From Bacteroidota bacterium (GTDB lineage: Bacteria; Bacteroidota; Bacteroidia; Bacteroidales; FEN-979): a stretch of 64,000 nt of DNA. A program made the position numbers and the translations under genes. Numbering within the stretch: the first letter of the stretch is position 1; the number at the start of each line of letters is the position of its first letter. This document shows, piece by piece, positions 26,488 through 33,579 of this stretch. The notes under the pieces are model-generated. The model searched no databases and was not told where the DNA came from. It worked only from the letters and a program-made list of their open reading frames with translations. Location: contig JAPLDF010000072.1 in the NCBI GenBank assembly GCA_026391835.1, forward strand, positions 121,228 through 185,227, read 5' to 3'.

Positions 26488-27228
26488 ATGAAGAAAGAGA
26501 CATATATTTACGGGATACGGCCGACGATTGAGGCCATCAAGGCGGGGAAAGAACTTGAGAAGATTTTTCTTCAGAACGGATTGAGAGGCGACGGCTTTCA
26601 TGAGCTGTTCAACCTGATCAAAGAGCTGGAAATTCCATACCAGTTTGTGCCGATCGAAAAGCTGAACCGCCTGTCGAGGCAGAACCACCAGGGGGTGATC
26701 TCCTATGTGTCGGAAATCACCTATCAGAACGTGGAAGACCTCGTTCCGTTCGTGTTCGAGCAGGGCCGGATGCCGCTTTTTCTCATCCTCGACCGGGTTA
26801 CCGATGTCAGGAATGTGGGGTCCATTGCCCGGACGGCCGAGTGTGCGGGGGTTGACGGGCTTATCATCCCGGCTCGGGGTTCGGCACAGATCAACTCCGA
26901 CGCCATCAAAACATCAGCGGGGGCGTTGTACAAACTCCCGGTGGTCCGCGCCCAGAATGTCAAAGAGACCATCCAGTTCCTGAAAAACAGCGGGCTGACC
27001 ATTGTCGCCGCAACAGAAAAGGCAGATAAAGATTATACCTCCATAGATCTGAACAGGCCGATGGCCCTGATCATGGGTTCGGAAGGGGAAGGCATATCGG
27101 AGGAGTACCTGAAACTCACGGATGAAGTGATGCGGATTCCGCTCTTCGGTGACATCGAATCACTCAATGTTTCGGTAGCAACCGGCGTGATCCTTTTTGA
27201 AGCATTGCGCCAACGCAATCTCAAATAG
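26488..27228 (+). CDS. rlmB: 23S rRNA 2'-O-ribose methyltransferase RlmB (TrmH/SpoU family)
   Basis: A 246-residue SpoU-type enzyme. The N-terminal substrate-binding domain (YIYGIRPTIEAIKAGKELEKIF) is followed by the knotted SAM-binding domain with the three SpoU motifs: DRVTDVRNVGSIARTAE (motif 1), MALIMGSEGEGIS (motif 2) and LNVSVATGVILFEALRQR (motif 3). It methylates the 2'-OH of the conserved guanosine equivalent to G2251 of E. coli 23S rRNA. Eight bases separate it from the next membrane protein gene, so the two are likely co-transcribed. Confidence 0.93.
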   Translation: MKKETYIYGIRPTIEAIKAGKELEKIFLQNGLRGDGFHELFNLIKELEIPYQFVPIEKLNRLSRQNHQGVISYVSEITYQNVEDLVPFVFEQGRMPLFLILDRVTDVRNVGSIARTAECAGVDGLIIPARGSAQINSDAIKTSAGALYKLPVVRAQNVKETIQFLKNSGLTIVAATEKADKDYTSIDLNRPMALIMGSEGEGISEEYLKLTDEVMRIPLFGDIESLNVSVATGVILFEALRQRNLK

Positions 27229-27236
27229 TTCCGGAG

Positions 27237-29081
27237 ATGAAATACCTGTATAAATACACCCCGGAGATCATCCTGGTGATCTACATCCTGATTTTCCTGG
27301 GATTCAAATCGCCTGAACGAAACTGGGACCGTGTCATCAACAGCGACGGCAAGGGGTACTATGCTTACCTCCCGGCAGTTTTCATATACAGCGACTTTCA
27401 GTTCAGGTTCGTTGAACAGTATGAAGCACAGTATTACCCGGCAAACCGGTCGGTATTCAAGGAGTTCAGAAATGATGCCGGCGACAGGAAAGTAAACAAA
27501 TATTTTCCCGGCATGGCCATTTTATGGCTGCCATTTTTCCTGTTCGGCCATCTCATGGCCTGGCTGGAGATGTTTCCAAGGGATGGATATTCCCTCCCCT
27601 ACCAGTATTCGATCGCGCTGTCGGCCCTTCTGTTCCTCTGGCTTGGCGCCCGATGGCTGCAGCAACTGATCAGGCGGTTTGGTTCAAACGACCGGACTGC
27701 TGCGTTCATCACCGTTGCTGTTACACTGGGGACCAACCTGATCTTTTTTACGGTGGTCGAGCCATCCATGACGCATGTTTATTCCTTTGCACTGATCACG
27801 GGGTTTGTATTGACGACCTTCAAATTGTTTCACGATTACCAGCCAAAATGGTTCGTTAAATCCTTGCTGCTGGCAACGCTGATCTTCCTGATCCGACCTA
27901 CCAACATGCTGATCCTGATGCTGGTGCCTTTTATTGCCGGGGACCGGAAAATACTTTCACGGGTTTCCGGGCAGGTGCTTGCCGACCGGAGAACTTTGAT
28001 CCGGGGCGCAATCCAGGCTTTGCTGTTGCTTGCAGTCCCGATTGTACTGTGGTACCTCCAAACCGGCAAACCAATCGTATATACATACGGGGATGAGAAA
28101 CTTAATTTCCTCCACCCGCACATGCTGAACATTCTTTTCAGTTTCAACCGCGGATGGTTCGTGTACACCCCGGTGGCACTCGTTTCCATCTTAGGGTTTG
28201 CATGGCTGTACCGGCAGAACAGGTTCAGGTTTTACTGGCTGGCCGGCTTTCTGCTGCTGTTCATCTATGTTGTGTCCTGCTGGTGGGTTTGGTATTATGC
28301 TTCAAAATGCGGTCAGCGGGTGTTCATCGACATTTACGTCGTAGTCGCCCTTCTGCTGCTGTTTCTTTTCAATTATCTCAAAACCGGAACCCGCAAGCGG
28401 CTGTTTTCTGCCATCCTGGTCCTGCTCATTTCACTGAACCTTGTCCAGTTTTACCAGCATGCAAAATGGATATTTCCTCCCTATAACATAACCGGTGCCA
28501 TCTACCGTGGATCCTTTTTCAGCCTTACCCAAAAAGCCAGGGTTTATATCCCCGACGAAAGCATTGCCGGCAGAACTTCAATGAAGAATGACATGGAAAC
28601 CGACCAGGGGCATTCCTGGATGAACTCCGGGACCCGCAACGACACGGTATTTCACCAGGGTCGCTGGTCGTCAAAAACTGACCGGAAGGCCCCCTACAGT
28701 GTTGGCCTGGAAGACACGCTTGGCCCGCTCTTCAAAACCGGCAACCGCATCATCCTGGTCAGGGCGTGGATCCTTTCGCCCAAAGAGACCACCGAGGCCA
28801 CACTTGTTGTTGACTACCAGTCAAAGGGGAAGAGTCTCAGTTACAACCAGTTCATCCTGGATAAATATGCCGGTGCCGACAAATGGACACCCATCGAAGC
28901 AGCATTTTATGTTCCCGGGGACCTGCCTCCCAACGGGGTAGCGAAAATTTATTTCTTCAATCCCTCTGCACTCTATAAATTTTATGTTGACGACCTCACG
29001 ATCGAATTTATCTCCCTGAAGGATGAACCGGATTACCGGAAGATTGAGGGGGTTTTGATGCCGGAAACCGTCAGGAAGTGA
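27237..29081 (+). CDS. GT-C-like polytopic membrane protein with C-terminal beta domain
   Basis: A 614-residue protein with about eleven predicted membrane helices across the first ~430 residues and a soluble C-terminal ~170-residue beta-rich domain (VYIPDESIAGRTSM to SLKDEPDYRK) resembling a carbohydrate-binding jelly roll. The first periplasmic loop has SDGKGYYAYLPAVF-type acidic residues, the position of the catalytic Asp in GT-C glycosyltransferases, and FLIRPTNMLIL is a common motif there. Likely an inner-membrane transferase using lipid-linked sugars; the acceptor is unknown. Distinct family names cannot be assigned from sequence alone. It follows rlmB by eight bases. Confidence 0.65.
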   Translation: MKYLYKYTPEIILVIYILIFLGFKSPERNWDRVINSDGKGYYAYLPAVFIYSDFQFRFVEQYEAQYYPANRSVFKEFRNDAGDRKVNKYFPGMAILWLPFFLFGHLMAWLEMFPRDGYSLPYQYSIALSALLFLWLGARWLQQLIRRFGSNDRTAAFITVAVTLGTNLIFFTVVEPSMTHVYSFALITGFVLTTFKLFHDYQPKWFVKSLLLATLIFLIRPTNMLILMLVPFIAGDRKILSRVSGQVLADRRTLIRGAIQALLLLAVPIVLWYLQTGKPIVYTYGDEKLNFLHPHMLNILFSFNRGWFVYTPVALVSILGFAWLYRQNRFRFYWLAGFLLLFIYVVSCWWVWYYASKCGQRVFIDIYVVVALLLLFLFNYLKTGTRKRLFSAILVLLISLNLVQFYQHAKWIFPPYNITGAIYRGSFFSLTQKARVYIPDESIAGRTSMKNDMETDQGHSWMNSGTRNDTVFHQGRWSSKTDRKAPYSVGLEDTLGPLFKTGNRIILVRAWILSPKETTEATLVVDYQSKGKSLSYNQFILDKYAGADKWTPIEAAFYVPGDLPPNGVAKIYFFNPSALYKFYVDDLTIEFISLKDEPDYRKIEGVLMPETVRK

Positions 29082-29105
29082 AGAATGCGAGGCGAAGGCA
29101 GGGTT

Positions 29106-29140
29106 GATTTACGATTTACGATTTTAGATTTACGATTGTA
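29106..29140. repeat. GATTTAC heptamer array, 5 units
   Basis: GATTTAC twice, GATTTTA, GATTTAC and a degenerate GATTGTA. It lies 25 bases after the stop of the GT-C-like gene and 10 bases before the ATG of the small protein. Confidence 0.9.
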
Positions 29141-29149
29141 AAATTGGTT

Positions 29150-29353
29150 ATGTTTATTCTTAAAATCAGGGGAACGGGGAAAATTCCTGATCACATTCAG
29201 ATCAGGGATGAGTCGTTTTCGCTTGTTGCCTATTTTAAAATCACCAATTCAAAAACTGCACTGGCCCGGTGCAACCTGCTCGACAAACAGGATGTGATCC
29301 TGCGAATCGCCAATGGATTGGAATATGGCAGGATGGAGAAACTTGAACTTTAG
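29150..29353 (+). CDS. Small conserved protein upstream of ftsE, 67 residues
   Basis: The ATG at 29150 gives a compact protein with an alternating beta/alpha pattern: ILKIRGTGKIPDHIQIRDE, FSLVAYFKI, a short helix around NSKTALARCNL and a final beta strand. I recall similar small proteins of the form 'RGT--PDHIQIRD' in other Bacteroidetes, and the ORF is well spaced (51 bases before ftsE), so I consider it real. No known domain or catalytic residue. A TTG at 29144 would add two residues. Probably cytoplasmic. Confidence 0.65.
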   Translation: MFILKIRGTGKIPDHIQIRDESFSLVAYFKITNSKTALARCNLLDKQDVILRIANGLEYGRMEKLEL

Positions 29354-29375
29354 CATCAATACAATAACAATTCGT

Positions 29376-29383
29376 TACTTTTG
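29376..29383 (+). promoter_or_regulatory. Candidate -7 element for ftsE
   Basis: TACTTTTG fits TAnnTTTG and lies 21 bases before the ftsE ATG at 29404. No TTTG at N19; the -33 half is unsupported. Confidence 0.35.
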
Positions 29384-29403
29384 TGGAATCCGAACCAAGA
29401 ACT

Positions 29404-30075
29404 ATGCCAGGCGACCGTATCATTGAACTCGATAAATTATCTGTTTACCATCACGAAAATCTCATCCTGGCCAATGTGACGCTTCTCATAGGCAAAGGAG
29501 AGTTTGTTTACCTGATCGGGAAAACCGGAAGCGGCAAAAGCAGCCTGCTCAAAACCATCTATGCCGAATTGCCGGTACAGGCAGGATCGGCACTGGTTAC
29601 CGGGTTTGACCTGGTTCATCTGCGAAGGAAAGATATCCCATTCCTTCGCCGGAAACTCGGTATTGTATTCCAGGATTTCCAGTTGCTCATGGACCGTTCG
29701 GTCAATGAGAACATCCTGTTCGTGATGCGCGCCACAGGCTGGAACGACAAGCGGGAGATGCAAAAACGGCTGCTTGAGGTGCTGGCCAAGGTGAACCTGG
29801 GCAATAAAGGAGCAAAAATGCCACACCAGCTGTCGGGTGGCGAGCAGCAGCGGGTAGCCATTGCCCGGGCCCTGATCAACGACCCGGAGGTCATACTGGC
29901 CGATGAGCCAACCGGCAACCTGGACCCGGAAAGTTCGGAGGGGATCATCAGCCTGCTGATGGATATCTCAAAAACGGGACGGGCCGTGGTAATGGCGACG
30001 CATAATTATACGTTTTTCGACAAATACCCGGCCCGCACCTTATTGTGCGAAAATGGAAGAGTTCTTCCGTATTAA
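29404..30075 (+). CDS. ftsE: Cell-division ATP-binding protein FtsE
   Basis: A 223-residue ABC ATPase with Walker [14 protein letters not shown]-loop VFQDFQLL, the signature [15 protein letters not shown], Walker [13 protein letters not shown] and a switch His in ATHNYTFF. The Q-loop context ([19 protein letters not shown]) is FtsE-like rather than LolD-like. FtsE works with FtsX at the septum to activate peptidoglycan hydrolases. No ftsX follows; the next gene is convergent argF, whose stop shares TTAA with ftsE. The ATG at 29404 is preferred over 29383, which is inside a likely -7 element. Confidence 0.88.
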   Translation: MPGDRIIELDKLSVYHHENLILANVTLLIGKGEFVYLIGKTGSGKSSLLKTIYAELPVQAGSALVTGFDLVHLRRKDIPFLRRKLGIVFQDFQLLMDRSVNENILFVMRATGWNDKREMQKRLLEVLAKVNLGNKGAKMPHQLSGGEQQRVAIARALINDPEVILADEPTGNLDPESSEGIISLLMDISKTGRAVVMATHNYTFFDKYPARTLLCENGRVLPY

Positions 30076-31073
30076 GCGCCCAACGTGGCAACCATCACGG
30101 CTTTGATGGTATGGAGCCGGTTTTCGGCCTCATCAAACACGATGGATGCAGGAGATTCAAAAACAGCTTCAGTCACTTCAAGTCCATTCAGCCCGTATTT
30201 TTTGAAGATATCCATGCCGACTTCCGTATCCTTGTTGTGAAAGGCCGGCAGGCAATGCATGAATTTCACCCTGGGGTTGCCGCTTTTTTCCATCATGGCC
30301 GGATTGACCTGGTACGGCAGCATCTCCTTGATGCGTTCGTCCCAGAGTTCCTTTGCTTCGCCCATGGATAACCAAACATCTGTATACACGAAATCAACGC
30401 CCTTCAGCCCTTCTTCCACGCTTTCGGTGAGGGTTATCTTTGCGCCGGTCTCTTTTGCGATTTCACGGCAGGTATCAACAAGTTCCTGTTCGGGCCAGTA
30501 TTTTTTCGGGGCGCAGGCACGGAAATCCATCCCCATCTTCGATGCGCCGACCATCAGGGAGTTTCCCATGTTGTTGCGGGCATCGCCGCAATAAACGAAA
30601 GCTACCTGGTTCAACGGTTTATCCGAATGTTCGATCATGGTGAGGAAGTCGGCCAGGATCTGGGTAGGGTGAAATTCATTGGTAAGGCCATTCCATACAG
30701 GAACACCGGCGTATTTGCCAAGTTCCTCCACGATGGATTGTCCAAACCCGCGGTATTCGATGCCGTCATACATCCGTCCGAGCACGCGGGCAGTATCTTT
30801 CATGGTCTCTTTTTTACCGATGTGCGAGCCTTCGGGTCCGAGGTAGGTAACCCGGGCGCCCTGGTCAAGGGCCGCTACCTCAAATGCGCAGCGTGTGCGG
30901 GTGGAAGCCTTTTCGAAGATCAGGGCGATGTTCTTCCCTTTCAGGCGCGGCTGTTCGGTGCCGGCATATTTGGCTTTCTTAAGATCCATGGAGAGATCCA
31001 GTAAAAATTTAATTTCCTGCGGGGTGAAATCCAGCAATTTCAGGAAGTTGCGGTTACGAAGGTTGAATGACAT
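30072..31073 (-). CDS. argF: Ornithine carbamoyltransferase
   Basis: A 333-residue transcarbamylase that joins carbamoyl phosphate to ornithine. [15 protein letters not shown] is the carbamoyl-phosphate STRTR motif, [16 protein letters not shown] follows, [16 protein letters not shown] is the ornithine-binding SMG loop, and [16 protein letters not shown] is the HCLP motif. The SMG loop is important because several Bacteroides encode N-succinylornithine carbamoyltransferase with a different proline-rich loop there; this copy looks like the canonical ornithine enzyme. Length fits either anabolic ArgF or catabolic ArcB. It has its own promoter at 31199-31229 and a GATTTAC array six bases before the ATG. 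Confidence 0.93.
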   Translation of the reverse strand: MSFNLRNRNFLKLLDFTPQEIKFLLDLSMDLKKAKYAGTEQPRLKGKNIALIFEKASTRTRCAFEVAALDQGARVTYLGPEGSHIGKKETMKDTARVLGRMYDGIEYRGFGQSIVEELGKYAGVPVWNGLTNEFHPTQILADFLTMIEHSDKPLNQVAFVYCGDARNNMGNSLMVGASKMGMDFRACAPKKYWPEQELVDTCREIAKETGAKITLTESVEEGLKGVDFVYTDVWLSMGEAKELWDERIKEMLPYQVNPAMMEKSGNPRVKFMHCLPAFHNKDTEVGMDIFKKYGLNGLEVTEAVFESPASIVFDEAENRLHTIKAVMVATLGA

Positions 31074-31079
31074 AGAGAT

Positions 31080-31121
31080 GATTTTTGATTTACGATTTAC
31101 GATTTTGGATTTACGATTTCT
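31080..31121. repeat. GATTTAC heptamer array, 6 units, in the argF leader
   Basis: Units are GATTTTT, GATTTAC twice, GATTTTG, GATTTAC and GATTTCT. The array lies between the predicted argF promoter and its start, so it would be transcribed as GUAAAUC-type repeats in the argF 5' leader. Confidence 0.92.
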
Positions 31122-31198
31122 GATTAGTGGCTATGGTTAATAATGAAAAACAGCCATCGGGTTATGTTTGAAGTTAAAACTAATACCTGTATGGATTG

Positions 31199-31229
31199 CA
31201 AAATTAAAGAATTCCCCGGAGCCTGCAAA
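31199..31229 (-). promoter_or_regulatory. Promoter of argF (TTTG-N19-TAATTTTG)
   Basis: On the - strand TTTG (31229-31226) and TAATTTTG (31206-31199) are separated by exactly 19 bases, the ideal Bacteroidetes spacing. It predicts a ~120-base leader containing the heptamer array at 31080-31121. Confidence 0.65.
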
Positions 31230-31263
31230 CATTACACTGAATGAATCTGCCACCCTCATTCAC

Positions 31264-31380
31264 TGCATTGTTTGCATTGCCCGCATTGTTTGCATTGTTT
31301 GCATTGCCTGCATTGTTTGCATTGTCTGCATTGTTTGCATTGCCTGCATTGTGTGCATTGCCTGCATTGCCTGCATTCAC
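31264..31380. repeat. TGCATTGTT nonamer array, exactly 13 units
   Basis: 117 bases made of thirteen 9-base units, mostly TGCATTGTT or TGCATTGCC with CGCATTGTT, TGCATTGTC, TGCATTGTG and a terminal TGCATTCAC. The array ends directly at the stop codon of the MscS-type gene (31381-31383, - strand). A 9-base period keeps frame, so the apparent Cys/His- or Ala/Leu-rich ORFs through it are artefacts. Confidence 0.97.
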
Positions 31381-32598
31381 CTATTCCGGCAACACCGACG
31401 ACAACTGCACATCCCTTCCCGAAGGCCGCTGGAATGCCTTCAATCCGAATTCGGGGAGCACCGAAAGGATATGCTCAAACAACCGTGCCTGGAAATCTTC
31501 AAATTCAGACCAGTTGGGCGGGATATAAAATGCGTACAATTCGAGCGGCAAGCCATTTTCGGTGGGTTGGAGGGTGCGGACCATCAGGGAGGCATCCTGG
31601 TTGAGGTTCGGGATACTCCTCAGGTAGTTGAGGATGTAGATCCTGAAAAGGCCAAGATTTGTGGTATTTTCTCCTGCAGCACCTGGTTCACCTGCCATAA
31701 GTTTTTTCATTTTCAGGTTTTCAAGCATGTTGTAATCCATAAACCGAATGGTGCCGACGTCAATCAGCACAGAACGTTTCATCCGGCGCCCGCCTGCTTC
31801 TCCCATGCTGCGCCAGTTCTGGAAGGAATCAGATACAAGTGTATATGTTGGAATGCAGCTGACGGAGTTGTCGAAGTTCCTCACCTTGACGGTGGCCAGT
31901 GAAATATCGATGACCGTTCCATCCGTATTGAATTTGGGCATGGTGATCCAGTCGCCGATCTGCAGCATTTTATTGCTCGAAAGCTGCACCCCTGCAACAA
32001 ATCCGAGGATACTGTCCTTGAAAATCAACATAATTACAGCCGACATGGCACCTAGCCCGGCCAGCAATGTGAGGGGCGACTGGCCGATCAGCACTGAAAT
32101 CATGGCTATCCCGCCGACAAGGTAGGTGATGATCTTCCCGATTTGGACATATCCCTTGATCGGCTTGGAATCGGACATGTCAAGGTCACCATAAATATGG
32201 TATACGGCATTGAGAAAAGAAACCACAACACTCATGACAATGAAGGTCATGTAAATGTGAAGTCCCAGCTCAATGAACTTTATCGCTTCAGGATACTTTG
32301 AAATGCTTGGTGCAAGCGATACATTCAGCGCCAGTGCCGGGAGCAGCAGGGCAAGCCGGGTGAATACCTTTTGCTCATACAAGTGGTCATCCCATTTGCT
32401 GCTCGATTTCTCAACCAGCCTTTTGAGGAACTGGTTGATGATGAATTTGGCAAGGTAATAGATCAGGATCGAGGCGACCAGGATAATGATAAGCGATGAA
32501 AAATCAGCAAGATATCCTGCGAGCTTGTCCGAAAAACCCCAATCGGTGAGGGTTGCTTTAAACCCTGTGTTCAGGGTGTGGGTTGTGATTGGCTCCAT
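31381..32598 (-). CDS. YbdG/MscS-type mechanosensitive channel
   Basis: A 405-residue channel with about five N-terminal membrane segments and the MscS pore helix and beta domain: GLGAMSAVIMLIFKDSILGFVAGVQL (pore-lining TM3), DWITMPKFNTDGTVIDISLATVKVRNFDNSVSCIPTYTLVS (beta domain). Overall length and the C-terminal LYAFYIPPNWSEFEDFQARLFEHIL resemble E. coli YbdG (MscM). It protects the inner membrane from hypo-osmotic stress. The stop abuts a nonamer array and the start is 12 bases from a GATTTAC array, so the gene is bracketed by repeats on both sides. Confidence 0.9.
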   Translation of the reverse strand: MEPITTHTLNTGFKATLTDWGFSDKLAGYLADFSSLIIILVASILIYYLAKFIINQFLKRLVEKSSSKWDDHLYEQKVFTRLALLLPALALNVSLAPSISKYPEAIKFIELGLHIYMTFIVMSVVVSFLNAVYHIYGDLDMSDSKPIKGYVQIGKIITYLVGGIAMISVLIGQSPLTLLAGLGAMSAVIMLIFKDSILGFVAGVQLSSNKMLQIGDWITMPKFNTDGTVIDISLATVKVRNFDNSVSCIPTYTLVSDSFQNWRSMGEAGGRRMKRSVLIDVGTIRFMDYNMLENLKMKKLMAGEPGAAGENTTNLGLFRIYILNYLRSIPNLNQDASLMVRTLQPTENGLPLELYAFYIPPNWSEFEDFQARLFEHILSVLPEFGLKAFQRPSGRDVQLSSVLPE

Positions 32599-32609
32599 GC
32601 GGGGGATGG

Positions 32610-32644
32610 GAATTACGATTTACGATTTACGATTTCAGATTTGC
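32610..32644. repeat. GATTTAC heptamer array, 5 units
   Basis: GAATTAC, GATTTAC twice, GATTTCA and GATTTGC fill the 48-base gap between the lipid kinase stop (32647) and the MscS start (32598). Confidence 0.88.
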
Positions 32645-32646
32645 AT

Positions 32647-33537
32647 TTATGGGACGATGACATTGAGCGACAGGGGGTTGATTTTCATGGTCAGTTCCTT
32701 CCCCATTATTTTCGGATCGCCGTCGAGGTGGATGCTTTTACCTTTCGCCCTTTTCAGCACGACTTCCTTTGCGCGGATAATTTCGATGTACCGGGTTTGG
32801 TCAAACTTTTTCAGGAACAGCAATGGCGCAAGAAAAAAAGTTTTCCAAAAGGGCATTTTACCGACGATGCAAACATCGATGTAGCCATCGTTGATGCTTG
32901 CCGCGGGATCGATGGAGGTATTGTTGCCGAACTGGCTTGAATTCGCAAAACTTATCAGGAGCGCCCGCCGCTTGACCACTTTGCCGTCGATGACCAGCGA
33001 GTATTGTTTTGGTTCATAATTTTTATAGGAATTCGCGGTGATCCTGAGATAGGTGGAGAATCCGCGTTTCCCGGCAGCCGCAAATTTCTTGGCGACAGAC
33101 GCGTCAAAACCCACGCCGGCCACATTGACAAACAACTGGTCATTGATGGTTGCCGTATCGATTTTCAGAATTTTCCCACGGTTGATGACCTCTATGGCAC
33201 GTTTCAGGTTCATGGGGATCTTAAGATGGCGGGCAAGCCCGTTTCCTGAACCTGCAGGGACAATGGCAAGGGCTGTTGCACTATCAACGAGCCCGGCTGC
33301 TGTCTCATTCACCGTGCCGTCACCGCCCACGGCAACAACAATCTCAACCCCGTCAGCGGCAGCCTTGCTGCTGATCTCAGAAGCATTGCCCGGCGCGTTT
33401 GTGTATATGATGGAAGAGATGTATTTTGTCGTATCCAGCCGGTCAGCAATCATCTCTTCCACATGTTTCTGCTTCCCGATACCCGAAATAGGGTTCACAA
33501 TAAAAAGAATGCGTTTCTGAACTCCTGACTGACCCAT
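32647..33537 (-). CDS. Diacylglycerol kinase-family lipid kinase
   Basis: A 296-residue DAGK-catalytic-domain protein. FIVNPISGIGKQK is the N-terminal motif, VVAVGGDGTVNETAAGL the nucleotide-binding GGDGT, IVPAGSGNGLARHL the second conserved block, and LDGDPKIMGKEL the C-terminal D-GE-type motif with D and K in place of DGE. Members phosphorylate diacylglycerol, sphingosine or similar lipids in the cytoplasmic leaflet. Bacteroidetes make sphingolipids, so a sphingoid-base substrate is possible but not shown. Flanked by oppositely oriented heptamer arrays at 32610-32644 and 33544-33578. Confidence 0.88.
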   Translation of the reverse strand: MGQSGVQKRILFIVNPISGIGKQKHVEEMIADRLDTTKYISSIIYTNAPGNASEISSKAAADGVEIVVAVGGDGTVNETAAGLVDSATALAIVPAGSGNGLARHLKIPMNLKRAIEVINRGKILKIDTATINDQLFVNVAGVGFDASVAKKFAAAGKRGFSTYLRITANSYKNYEPKQYSLVIDGKVVKRRALLISFANSSQFGNNTSIDPAASINDGYIDVCIVGKMPFWKTFFLAPLLFLKKFDQTRYIEIIRAKEVVLKRAKGKSIHLDGDPKIMGKELTMKINPLSLNVIVP

Positions 33538-33543
33538 GGTCCC

Positions 33544-33578
33544 CTAAATCTAAAATCTAAAATCCAAAATCGTAAATT
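33544..33578. repeat. GATTTAC-family heptamer array (complement orientation), 5 units
   Basis: CTAAATC, TAAAATC twice, CAAAATC and GTAAATT; on the - strand these read as GATTTxx units. It lies one base from the stop of the LtaS-like gene and six from the lipid kinase start. Confidence 0.85.
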
Positions 33579-33579
33579 G

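Noticed and set aside
31164..31244. 26-codon ORF on the + strand encoding a C-x2-C...C-x2-H pattern (CMDCKIKEF...CKH), a possible zinc mini-protein
   Set aside because: It overlaps an exact consensus promoter for argF on the other strand and has no promoter or neighbour of its own; the Cys pattern can arise by chance in such a short frame.
31168..31902. Open frames running through the nonamer array giving CI/ACI or ALFAL repeats
   Set aside because: The 9-base period preserves frame and produces artificial repeats; the real gene is the MscS-type channel on the other strand.
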